DNA of 5,692 nucleotides from Actinomycetes bacterium (GTDB lineage Bacteria; Actinomycetota; Acidimicrobiia; Acidimicrobiales; Acidimicrobiaceae). The stretch covers positions 1-5,692 of the forward strand of contig JAKAOC010000184.1 of the NCBI GenBank assembly GCA_021823385.1. The letters are read 5' to 3'. The translations under genes were made by a program, and so were the position numbers. This document shows positions 1 to 5,644 of the stretch, in pieces; within the stretch, counting starts at the first letter, position 1; each line of letters starts with the position of its first letter. Under the pieces are notes generated by a model that worked only from the letters and a program-made list of their open reading frames with translations, was not told the DNA's origin and made no database searches.

Positions 1-807
1 TCCGATCTACCGTGCGTAGAACGGATAATCGAAGCCGGAGTGAAGCGCGTGGTCGTCTCGCTCAGGGACCCGGATCCCAGGGTCAACGGGAGTGGAATCG
101 CCATGCTGCGCCAAGCCGGCATTGATGTCGAGATGGGAGTGGGCGCGGGGCGGCGCCTCCAAGAGCTCAGGCCCTACCTGGTATCCCGCTCGCTCGGCCG
201 GCCGTACGTGCTGTTGAAGATGGCGATGACCGCGGACGGGTACACCGCCGCGGCCGACGGCTCCTCGAAATGGATCACGGGCGAAGCCGCCAGATTACGG
301 GTGCAGGAGTTGCGCGCCGACTCCGACGCGATTCTGGTCGGGTCGGGCACCCTCCGAGCGGACAACCCGCGCCTCGACCTGCGTCCGGACGGGGTGAGCC
401 GCTCAGCCGACTCCCCCCTGCGAGTCGTCCTGGGTGACATACCCGCCGAAGCAAACGTCAATCCCGCACTTTCCTGGCATGGAACCATAAACGCCCTGCT
501 CGACCGGCTCAAGACCGATGGGATAATCCAGTTGATGGTAGAGGGGGGTGCGAGTGTCGCACACTCCTTCCTCGCGGGCGGACTGGTGGACGAGTTTCGG
601 CTCTTCATCGCCCCAAAACTGCTAGGCGGAAGTGACGGGCGGCGCCTCTTCGAGGGGATCGGCGCTCAAAGCATGTCCGAGGCGCTGGGGATGCGCACCC
701 TGGAGGTCCGGAGCTGTGAGGGCGACCTCGAAATGGCCATGCTTTCCGAAAGAGTGCATGCTCTCCTGGAAGGTGTAGGCGGAGGCCCGGACTCGCGCCC
801 TTCCTAG
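1..807 (+). CDS. ribD: RibD, bifunctional riboflavin deaminase/reductase, 5' partial
   Basis: The protein performs the second and third steps of riboflavin synthesis in the cytoplasm: deamination of the pyrimidine produced by GTP cyclohydrolase II, then NADPH-dependent reduction of its ribosyl side chain. The frame is open from base 1, so the N-terminus lies outside the window and the GTG at 40 is internal. Of the 268 residues present, the first 60 or so finish the deaminase domain. PC at 4-5 is the last zinc-ligand motif, followed by VVVSLRDPDP. The reductase domain follows, with KMAMTADG (73-80), SKWITG (89-94), DAILVGSGTLRADNP (109-123) and VEGG (180-183), then GLVDEF and APKLLGG. Only about 35 residues separate PLRVVLG from LMVEGG, shorter than the E. 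coli and B. subtilis enzymes as I remember them. It ends in TAG, overlapping the ribH stop by 4 bases on the opposite strand, so it is not in the operon of the other rib genes. Identity is secure. Confidence 0.95.
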   Translation, partial: SDLPCVERIIEAGVKRVVVSLRDPDPRVNGSGIAMLRQAGIDVEMGVGAGRRLQELRPYLVSRSLGRPYVLLKMAMTADGYTAAADGSSKWITGEAARLRVQELRADSDAILVGSGTLRADNPRLDLRPDGVSRSADSPLRVVLGDIPAEANVNPALSWHGTINALLDRLKTDGIIQLMVEGGASVAHSFLAGGLVDEFRLFIAPKLLGGSDGRRLFEGIGAQSMSEALGMRTLEVRSCEGDLEMAMLSERVHALLEGVGGGPDSRPS

Positions 808-1277
808 CCTTTGCCCAGCTGGGAAAGGACCGAGACCATCTCCAGCGCGGCCAAGGCGGCGTCGAAGCCCTTGTTGCCGTCCTTGGTTCCCGACCGCTCG
901 AAGGCCTGCTCGATCGTGTCCGTGGTTAGAACACCCATGATCACCGGCACGCCGCTGGCGAGTGTCGTCGAGAGAATCCCGCTGGCCATGTTGGAGACGA
1001 CCACGTCGTAGTGGCTCGTCGCCCCACGAATCACCGCCCCGAGGCAGATCACCGCTTCGTAACGTCCCGATTCCGCACCAACCTTCGCGGCAAGTGGCAG
1101 CTCGGCTGCGCCGGGCACGTAAGCAAGGTCGATCGCCTCATCGGAGACACCGTGGCGCACCAGGCAGTCCTTTGCTCCCGCAACGAGCCGGTCAACGACC
1201 AGTTCGTTGAAGCGGGAGGCGACGATGAGCACCTGCCCGGAAAAAGGCTGATATCCGCCGGCAAAGGTCTTGGCCAT
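804..1277 (-). CDS. ribH: RibH, lumazine synthase (riboflavin synthase beta chain)
   Basis: This cytoplasmic enzyme condenses the RibD-pathway pyrimidine with 3,4-dihydroxy-2-butanone 4-phosphate to give 6,7-dimethyl-8-ribityllumazine, the substrate of RibE. The 157 residues match the usual family length. Visible motifs are RFN (22-24), with the Phe that stacks on the substrate ring, PGAAELP (55-61), AVIRGATSHYD (81-91), with catalytic His89, GVLTTDTIEQA (115-125), and ERSGTKDGNKG, with Arg128 and Lys136 in the phosphate-binding positions. Family members assemble as pentamers or 60-mer shells; the sequence alone does not say which. The ATG start is fixed by an in-frame TAA four codons upstream. 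No Shine-Dalgarno is recognisable, so translation may depend on ribosomes arriving from ribBA, which ends 46 bases upstream. It is the last gene of the minus-strand block, and its TAG overlaps the ribD TAG. Confidence 0.97.
   Translation of the reverse strand: MAKTFAGGYQPFSGQVLIVASRFNELVVDRLVAGAKDCLVRHGVSDEAIDLAYVPGAAELPLAAKVGAESGRYEAVICLGAVIRGATSHYDVVVSNMASGILSTTLASGVPVIMGVLTTDTIEQAFERSGTKDGNKGFDAALAALEMVSVLSQLGKG
808..828. terminator. Candidate bidirectional hairpin at the ribD/ribH convergent end
   Basis: Starting at the base after the ribD stop, CCTTT (808-812) and CCC (814-816) pair with GGG (821-823) and AAAGG (824-828). This gives an 8-bp stem with one bulged base at 813 and an AGCT loop. 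It lies within the last codons of ribH. No U-tract follows in either direction, so it is not a classical intrinsic terminator. A U-less terminator or an RNA-end stabiliser is possible. Confidence 0.45.
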
Positions 1278-1323
1278 GGTTAGACATTACCGCAGGCACC
1301 GCCGGTGGCAGGCGGCCCCGGCG

Positions 1324-2538
1324 TCATACCCCATCGATAATGTGACCGAGGCGATCCTTCTTGGTGCGCAGGTAGGCGATGTTGTTTGGATTGGGCGCAA
1401 TGTTAAGCGGCACGCGCTCCACGATGTCCAGGCCGAAGCCGGCCAGGCCGCCGTACTTGGCCGGATTGTTGGTCATCAGGCGCATCTTGCCGACCCCAAG
1501 GTCGACGAGGATCTGAGCGCCGATACCATACTCGCGCGAATCCACAGGCAAGCCGAGCTCGAGGTTGGCATCCACGGTGTCGAGGCCCTTCTCCTGGAGC
1601 GAATAAGCGCGAATCTTGTGCGCTATCCCGATTCCTCGCCCCTCGTGACCGCGCAGGTAGACGATGACGCCACTGCCCTCCTCGGCGATGGTTCGCATTG
1701 CCGCCTGTAGCTGCGGACCACAATCACAGCGCTCAGAGCCGAAGACATCCCCGGTCAGGCACTCGGAATGGACGCGAACCAGGGTGGGAGTATCCGGATC
1801 GATCTCACCCAGGACCATGGCGAAATGGTTCTCGGAGTCGAGCACGGACTGGTAGACGATTCCAACGAAGTCCCCGAAAGCGGTCGGGATCTTCGCTTGA
1901 GCCCCCTCCACTCGGCGGACGAGCTTCTCCTTGGTGCGGCGATACCGGACCAGGTCGGCTATGGAGACCATGAGCAGGCCGTGCTCGCCCGCGAAGCGCT
2001 CGAGCTCATCGAAGCGGGCCATGGCAGTCTTATCCTTGGTGACGATCTCGCACAGGATTCCCGAGGGCGCCAAGCCGGCCAGCTTGGCCAGATCCACGCT
2101 CGCCTCGGTGTGTCCCTGACGTTTGAGCACCCCGCCATCGCGATACCTGAGCGGCAGAATGTGGCCGGGCCTGGCCAGATCCCGCGGTTTCGCGTCCGGG
2201 TCCACCAAGGTGCGGATCGTCGTCGCGCGGTCGGCGGCGGATATGCCGGTTGTGGTGCCATGCGCGGCGTCCACGGTCACCGTGAACGCGGTCCGCTGGG
2301 ACTCCGTGTTATCGTGCACCATCAGGGGTATGTCAAGCTCGTCCAACCGCGTGCCCGTCAGGGCTATGCAGATCAGGCCCGAGGTGAACTCGAGATAGAA
2401 GGAGAGCGCCTCCGGGGTCACGAACTCCGACGCCATGATTAGGTCGCCCTCGTTCTCCCGGTCCTCGTCGTCGACGACGACCACCATCTCTCCGCGCCGT
2501 ATAGCTTCTACGGCTTCGGCAATCGACGCTAACGGCAT
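1324..2538 (-). CDS. ribBA: RibBA, DHBP synthase / GTP cyclohydrolase II fusion
   Basis: This two-domain cytoplasmic enzyme supplies both branches of riboflavin synthesis. The N-terminal half (about 1-205) makes 3,4-dihydroxy-2-butanone 4-phosphate from ribulose 5-phosphate. It shows the acidic metal loop DDEDRENEGDL (23-33), TTTGISAADRATTI (95-108), RPGHILPLR (123-131) and GHTEASVDLA (142-151). The C-terminal half (about 210-400) opens the GTP ring. It shows RVHSECLTGDVFGSERCDC, with zinc ligands Cys260, Cys271 and Cys273, LRGHEGRGIGI (295-305), DSREYGIGAQIL (333-344) and LMTNNPAK (354-361). The Gly-His in the 296-298 region is the actinobacterial form of the motif that reads RQEGRGIGL in Bacillus. 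All key residues of both domains appear intact, and 404 residues is normal for the fusion. The ATG is preceded by AAGGAG at 4 bases. The gene lies 27 bases after ribE and 46 before ribH, consistent with one transcript. Confidence 0.97.
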   Translation of the reverse strand: MPLASIAEAVEAIRRGEMVVVVDDEDRENEGDLIMASEFVTPEALSFYLEFTSGLICIALTGTRLDELDIPLMVHDNTESQRTAFTVTVDAAHGTTTGISAADRATTIRTLVDPDAKPRDLARPGHILPLRYRDGGVLKRQGHTEASVDLAKLAGLAPSGILCEIVTKDKTAMARFDELERFAGEHGLLMVSIADLVRYRRTKEKLVRRVEGAQAKIPTAFGDFVGIVYQSVLDSENHFAMVLGEIDPDTPTLVRVHSECLTGDVFGSERCDCGPQLQAAMRTIAEEGSGVIVYLRGHEGRGIGIAHKIRAYSLQEKGLDTVDANLELGLPVDSREYGIGAQILVDLGVGKMRLMTNNPAKYGGLAGFGLDIVERVPLNIAPNPNNIAYLRTKKDRLGHIIDGV

Positions 2539-2542
2539 CTCG

Positions 2543-2548
2543 CTCCTT
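2543..2548 (-). promoter_or_regulatory. Ribosome binding site of ribBA
   Basis: AAGGAG on the minus strand lies 4 bases before the ATG at 2538. It supports this start and independent initiation at ribBA inside the 27-base ribE-ribBA gap. Confidence 0.75.
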
Positions 2549-2565
2549 GCATAAGGGTCCCGGGG

Positions 2566-3147
2566 CTATTTGCCTCCGGGCTCTCCCAGGCGCGCTTCGA
2601 TCATCCGGGCCACGTACTTTGCGATAACGTCGAATTCGAGGTTGACTTCGTCACCTGGTCTCTTTCCCCCCAGTGTAGTTACCTCGGCTGTGTGGGGGAT
2701 AATCGCAACCTCCACCCAACCCGGCCCCCGATCCGCCACCGTCAGGCTTACGCCCTCTATCGCAACCGAACCCTTGTCAACCACGTAGCCATCGAAATCC
2801 GCGGGGTAGGAGATCCGTAGGCGCGGAGCCGGCGATTCGACCCGGCCGGTCCCATCCACATGCCCCAGGACCATGTGGCCGCCGAATACATCGCCCGCTG
2901 CCATCGGACGCTCGAGATTGACCGGCGCCCCGGCGGCCAGACGGCCAAGATGGGTCTTGGAAAGGGTCTCCTCCACCACGTCGGCGTAGAAGAGTTCACC
3001 CTCGGAGCCGACGACGGTCAAACAGCAGCCCGAGACGGCGACTGACTCCCCCATCACGAAATTCGACATGCCCGGCCAGCGGAATTCGAACCGGCCACCG
3101 TCTCGTGTGACCAGGCTCCCAACCGCTTGCACCAGCCCAGTGAACAA
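2566..3147 (-). CDS. ribE: RibE, riboflavin synthase alpha chain
   Basis: The enzyme dismutates two lumazine molecules to riboflavin plus the recycled pyrimidine, the last step of the pathway. I place the start at TTG 3147, giving MFTGLVQAVG, the nearly invariant N-terminus that forms part of the active site. A strong AGGAGG stands 4 bases upstream. A GTG at 3207 would add 20 residues with no family counterpart. The 193 residues form two tandem lumazine-binding barrels. The first has GESVAVSGCCLTVV (33-46), with Cys42 equivalent to E. coli Cys48, ETLSKTHLG (60-68) and VNLERPM (76-82). Next comes GGHMVLGHVDGTG (89-101). The second barrel has KGSVAIEGVSLTV (125-137), IPHT and TTLG (150-160), and DVIAKYVARM (173-182). 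The protein is slightly short for the family but has all the motifs. It follows fmt after a 150-base leader and precedes ribBA by 27 bases. Confidence 0.95.
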   Translation of the reverse strand: MFTGLVQAVGSLVTRDGGRFEFRWPGMSNFVMGESVAVSGCCLTVVGSEGELFYADVVEETLSKTHLGRLAAGAPVNLERPMAAGDVFGGHMVLGHVDGTGRVESPAPRLRISYPADFDGYVVDKGSVAIEGVSLTVADRGPGWVEVAIIPHTAEVTTLGGKRPGDEVNLEFDVIAKYVARMIEARLGEPGGK

Positions 3148-3151
3148 GGTT

Positions 3152-3157
3152 CCTCCT
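3152..3157 (-). promoter_or_regulatory. Ribosome binding site that fixes the ribE TTG start
   Basis: A perfect AGGAGG on the minus strand, followed by AACC and then TTG at 3147. It decides the start against the in-frame GTG at 3207, which would place this site inside the coding sequence. Confidence 0.85.
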
Positions 3158-3209
3158 AAAGTCGGGGCGCGCACAAACTCCCGCCCTCTCCATGGCAGGC
3201 TAACCACCG

Positions 3210-3239
3210 AGCCGAAACCTCGCGAGCGCCGCCTCGGCT
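3210..3239. repeat. Inverted repeat with inner palindrome in the ribE leader
   Basis: AGCCGA (3210-3215) pairs with TCGGCT (3234-3239) as a perfect 6-base inverted repeat. The 18-base interval contains the palindrome CTCGCGAG (3219-3226). No T-run follows on either strand, so it is not a classical intrinsic terminator. It could be a structured leader element or an operator, or chance in GC-rich sequence. Confidence 0.4.
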
Positions 3240-3297
3240 GATGATCGGCGATACGACTCCGAAGACCGCGGATGCACCGGAGTGGTGGGCTCGGCGC

Positions 3298-4206
3298 CTA
3301 GCTCAAGACGAGCCCGGCGCCACTCCTGGCACGGCCACGCAGCCAGTCCGCGGTCGGCATCGGCCGTCCCCCTTCGGGCTGCACCCTGATCAGCCGGAGT
3401 CCGCCAGGTGAGCAGGCAGCCGTCTCTCCGGCCACCTCTCCCGCTTCGCGCCCTTCGCCTCGGTCGGGTACGGCGAAGGCTTCCAAGACTTTGAGTCGGC
3501 TCTCCCCGGCCATGCACCAGGCGCCACCAACCCGCACCCGCCTCTCGGCCGCCTCGGCCGCCTCGCGAAAGTCGATGCGCAGGTCGTCTCTACCGATTTT
3601 TGCCGCATAAGTCACTTCACCCACCTGTGGCCTCGGTGCGGCAAACGCGGGCCCTCCCACGCGGAGGGCGTCGCGGAGCATCTCCGCCCCCAGTTCGGCC
3701 AGCCGGGCGCGCAGTTCGCCCGCCGTCTCCCGTGCGCCGATTGGAACGCGGACTTCGGCAAAGACGTCACCCTCGTCCAACCCCTCCTCCACGGCCATCA
3801 GGCACACCCCGGTCGAATCGTCGCCGGCGAGGATCGCCCGCTCAACCGGGGCGGCACCCCGCCAGCGCGGAAGCAATGAGAAGTGAAGGTTCACCATGGG
3901 AAAGAGTTCGAGTACGGGTGGCCGCAGGATGCGGCCGAAAGCAACCACCAGGCCGAGCTGGAAATCCTCGCCCGAGAGCTCGGCCGGATCGTGAAAAACG
4001 GGTATTCCGTGAACCTTGGCAAGCGCGGCGACCGGAGTCGGCGTCGGAGCGCCCCGCCGGTTCCGGCGCTTTTCCGCGTTACTGACCACCGCCGAGGGGG
4101 CGAGGCCCTCTGCAAGCAGGCGTTCGAGCACTTGGGCAGCCACTGTAGGCGAGCCGAAGAACACGGTCCGGGGTTTAGCCGGCAAGCCGGGGAAGCGCCT
4201 ATCCAA
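3298..4206 (-). CDS. fmt: Fmt, methionyl-tRNA formyltransferase
   Basis: This cytoplasmic enzyme transfers a formyl group from 10-formyltetrahydrofolate to Met-tRNA(fMet) for translation initiation. The Rossmann-type catalytic domain begins with RTVFFGSP (13-20) and carries a basic loop, EKRRNRRGAPTPTPV (45-59), at the family's tRNA-contact position. The signature is VNLHFSLLPRWRGAAP (105-120), then STGVCLMAVEEGLDEGDV (131-148). Asn106, His108 and Asp144 form the catalytic triad and share the E. coli numbering when counted from the TTG at 4206. VTYAAKI (198-204) leads into the C-terminal OB-fold, where RVGGAW replaces the common Pro-rich PGAW motif. The start is uncertain. TTG 4206 lies 6 bases after the def stop, with GGGAGG 12 bases upstream, rather far. 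TTG 4185 and GTG 4164 are alternatives, but the latter leaves too short an N-terminus. It is in the same frame as def and ends in TAG. Total length, 302 residues, is near normal. Confidence 0.95.
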   Translation of the reverse strand: MDRRFPGLPAKPRTVFFGSPTVAAQVLERLLAEGLAPSAVVSNAEKRRNRRGAPTPTPVAALAKVHGIPVFHDPAELSGEDFQLGLVVAFGRILRPPVLELFPMVNLHFSLLPRWRGAAPVERAILAGDDSTGVCLMAVEEGLDEGDVFAEVRVPIGARETAGELRARLAELGAEMLRDALRVGGPAFAAPRPQVGEVTYAAKIGRDDLRIDFREAAEAAERRVRVGGAWCMAGESRLKVLEAFAVPDRGEGREAGEVAGETAACSPGGLRLIRVQPEGGRPMPTADWLRGRARSGAGLVLS

Positions 4207-4212
4207 GGGGGG

Positions 4213-4707
4213 CTAACGCCTCCCGACCGCGATACGCCGAAGCTCACGCTTGGCCTCGCGCAGCTGCTCCTCATCCAGGCGCTGAACCAGCAGCACTCCG
4301 TCCAGATGGTCGATTTCGTGTTGGAAGACCCTTGCTTCGAGGTCCTCGGCATCCACGGAAACGGGATTGCCGTCGAGGTCCAGACCTTCCAGGTGCACGC
4401 GCCGAGGGCGCACGATCGGCCAGTACAGGCCTGGGACGGAAAGGCAGCCCTCCTCATAGGTCCACTCGCCATCGGTCTCGTTTATCACGGGATTGATAAC
4501 CACCTTGGCGCCGGAGCCGATGTCGTAGACGAACATCCGCTTGGATATGCCCACCTGGTTGGCGGCCAAACCCACCCCGGGCGCCTGGTGCATTACCTCG
4601 ATCATGTCGGCGGCAAGCTTGGCAACGGTTGCATCGATCTTGTCCACCACCTGAGTCGGCTGCTTTAGGACAGGATCACCGTAGATGCGAATGGGATACT
4701 GGGGCAC
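4213..4707 (-). CDS. def: Def, peptide deformylase
   Basis: This metalloenzyme removes the formyl group from the N-terminal methionine of nascent proteins, the counterpart of Fmt, encoded next to it. All three signature motifs are intact: GVGLAANQVG (44-53), with Gln51, EGCLSVP (86-92), with metal ligand Cys88, and QHEIDHLDG (129-137), with metal ligands His130 and His134 and catalytic Glu131. The 164 residues are typical for the family. The GTG at 4707 is the earliest possible start, because the codon directly before it is an in-frame TGA, and it gives the expected N-terminus PIRIYGDPVLK. There is no Shine-Dalgarno. A -10-like hexamer 8 bases upstream suggests a leaderless transcript. The C-terminal arm after the HEIDH helix is short and basic (EAKRELRRIAVGRR). 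It is probably the first gene of the minus-strand transcript leading through fmt to the rib genes. Confidence 0.97.
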   Translation of the reverse strand: MPQYPIRIYGDPVLKQPTQVVDKIDATVAKLAADMIEVMHQAPGVGLAANQVGISKRMFVYDIGSGAKVVINPVINETDGEWTYEEGCLSVPGLYWPIVRPRRVHLEGLDLDGNPVSVDAEDLEARVFQHEIDHLDGVLLVQRLDEEQLREAKRELRRIAVGRR

Positions 4708-4714
4708 TCAAGAA

Positions 4715-4744
4715 AGCATAATTCGCACGGATGGCTAATCGTAA
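4715..4744 (-). promoter_or_regulatory. Candidate def promoter, possibly giving a leaderless mRNA
   Basis: TATGCT at 4720-4715 on the minus strand fits the actinobacterial TANNNT -10 pattern. A weak -35 candidate, TTACGA (4744-4739), lies 18 bases upstream. Usual -10 geometry would start transcription at about 4708, one base before or at the def GTG. The absence of any Shine-Dalgarno before def agrees with this. Leaderless messages are common in actinobacteria. This is inference from spacing, not proof. Confidence 0.45.
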
Positions 4745-4763
4745 GGAAACACGCGCAGTCGAA

Positions 4764-4776
4764 CAGCGCTACGCTG
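4764..4776. repeat. Short inverted repeat in the divergent def / SCO6745-family spacer
   Basis: CAGCG (4764-4768) and CGCTG (4772-4776) form a perfect 5-base inverted repeat with a CTA centre. It overlaps the candidate -10 of the rightward gene, and a further CGCTG half-site lies at 4784-4788. It could be an operator for the divergent promoters, but the arms are short enough to occur by chance. Confidence 0.25.
4770..4775 (+). promoter_or_regulatory. Candidate -10 for the SCO6745-family gene
   Basis: TACGCT fits TANNNT and would start transcription near 4782, leaving a leader of about 26 bases that contains the ribosome binding site. No convincing -35 is present. Weak on its own. Confidence 0.25.
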
Positions 4777-4792
4777 CGAGAATCGCTGTGCA

Positions 4793-4798
4793 AGGGGG
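4793..4798 (+). promoter_or_regulatory. Ribosome binding site of the SCO6745-family gene
   Basis: AGGGGG lies 9 bases before the ATG at 4808. An ATG at 4801 is in another frame and too close. The site supports 4808 as the start. Confidence 0.6.
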
Positions 4799-4807
4799 AT
4801 ATGGCCA

Positions 4808-5644
4808 ATGCCGACCGACGCCGAACTGTCCAGAGCCTTCTATCAATCCTACGAGCCGATGCATTCGGCGATTTATTTCGTGCAGGCCGCGCAGGACGCC
4901 TACGCCGATGTAGGGCTAAAGCCGGGCTGGATGGGTTATTTCGCCTCACGCTCCGCGCCGATGGGCAGAGTAGCCGCCGAGGTCGTGGCGGCAACGTTCT
5001 ACTCCTTCGCGCCGGGACTGGTGGCGAGGTCTATCCCTTCGGCCTGGGAGCTCGCCTCGCCCGAAGAGGTCACGCGAGCCCGCCTCAAGGCGGCGGGCGC
5101 GATGATGTCCACGGCACTTTCCGACGAGGACACCAGCGGGCTCGAACGCCTTGCGGCCGTCCTTGAACCCATCGCGTCCGCTCTCCCAGTCGCCGGGCAC
5201 CCGCTCTTCGGTGGTCACCTTTCCGTCCCGTTGGTGGACGAGCCGGCCGTTCGGATTTGGCAGGTCATGACGCTCTTTCGGGAACATCGGGGCGACACCC
5301 ACATGGCTCTTCTCGCCACCAGGGGGCTCGGCTCGATGGAGGCCAACATCGTCCACCACCTCGACGGGCGCGCCACGAAGGAGTTCCTCACCCGCTCGCG
5401 CGGGTATCGCGAGGAGGACTGGGCGGCAGGAGTTGCGGGCCTTGCCGCGCGGGGCCTGGTCGCGACGGACGGAACGGCGTTGACCGAAACCGGACGCGAG
5501 CTGAAGAGGGAGATCGAGTCCTCCACCGACATTCTCTCGGCTCAGGCCGTGGAAGCACTTGGCGAGGATGCTCTGCACGCGGTGATGCTGGAGCTGGGCA
5601 GCATTTCGCAGGCGGTGCGGCGCGCCCATCCTTTACCGGTTTGA
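4808..5644 (+). CDS. SCO6745-family protein (SalK / winged-helix-like), function unknown
   Basis: I recognise this as the actinobacterial family annotated SCO6745 or SalK, whose members are often described as having a helix-turn-helix-like fold; no biochemical role is known to me. The order of family features is YEPMHSAIYF (15-24), GYFASRSAPMG (43-53), ASPEEVTRARL (83-93), PVAGHPLF (127-134), WQVMTLFREHRGDTHMALL (151-169), RSRGYREEDW (196-205) and LTETGRELKREIE (225-237). The last two resemble the recognition-helix and wing surroundings of MarR-like winged helices (a leucine-rich helix, RGLVATDG, then a TETGRELK helix). There is no signal peptide or membrane segment, so it is probably cytoplasmic. 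At 278 residues it is full length. It is divergent from def and convergent with the gene at the right edge, so it stands alone on its strand. A DNA-binding regulator of its own divergent spacer is possible but not shown. Confidence 0.85.
   Translation: MPTDAELSRAFYQSYEPMHSAIYFVQAAQDAYADVGLKPGWMGYFASRSAPMGRVAAEVVAATFYSFAPGLVARSIPSAWELASPEEVTRARLKAAGAMMSTALSDEDTSGLERLAAVLEPIASALPVAGHPLFGGHLSVPLVDEPAVRIWQVMTLFREHRGDTHMALLATRGLGSMEANIVHHLDGRATKEFLTRSRGYREEDWAAGVAGLAARGLVATDGTALTETGRELKREIESSTDILSAQAVEALGEDALHAVMLELGSISQAVRRAHPLPV

Larger units (their letters stand above)
3148..3297 (-). other. 150-base leader between fmt and ribE, no gene
   Basis: No protein is supported here: the frames open across it are an upstream extension of ribE and an antisense-quality shadow, both lacking family features. 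It contains an inverted repeat (3210-3239) around an 8-base palindrome, and the ribE ribosome binding site at its downstream end. I looked for the conserved core of the FMN (RFN) riboswitch and did not find it. I also see no convincing -10 element, so a separate ribE promoter is unproven. In many actinobacteria rsmB and rpe lie between fmt and the rib genes; neither is present. Confidence 0.6.

Noticed and set aside
40..42. GTG at 40 as the start of ribD
   Set aside because: The frame is open to base 1 and upstream codons encode the deaminase zinc-ligand motif ending in PC, so this GTG is internal.
1290..1315. Possible hairpin in the ribBA-ribH gap (CCGC with GCGG, inner CACC with GGTG)
   Set aside because: The two 4-bp stems are separated by mismatches and no T-run follows; expected by chance in GC-rich DNA.
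1768..2442. A 224-codon + strand open frame opposite ribBA
   Set aside because: Antisense shadow of the DHBP synthase half of RibBA; no recognisable motif or ribosome binding site.
3148..3207. Longer ribE beginning at GTG 3207
   Set aside because: It adds 20 residues before the conserved MFTG N-terminus and would place the AGGAGG site inside the gene; TTG 3147 explains both.
3883..4668. A 261-codon + strand open frame opposite fmt and def
   Set aside because: It lies wholly antisense to two genes with complete catalytic motifs, shows no family feature, and long antisense frames are expected at this GC content.
4946..5629. A 227-codon minus-strand open frame opposite the SCO6745-family gene
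   Set aside because: Composition is Arg- and Gly-rich as in antisense frames, with no motif, while the + strand frame matches a known family from end to end.
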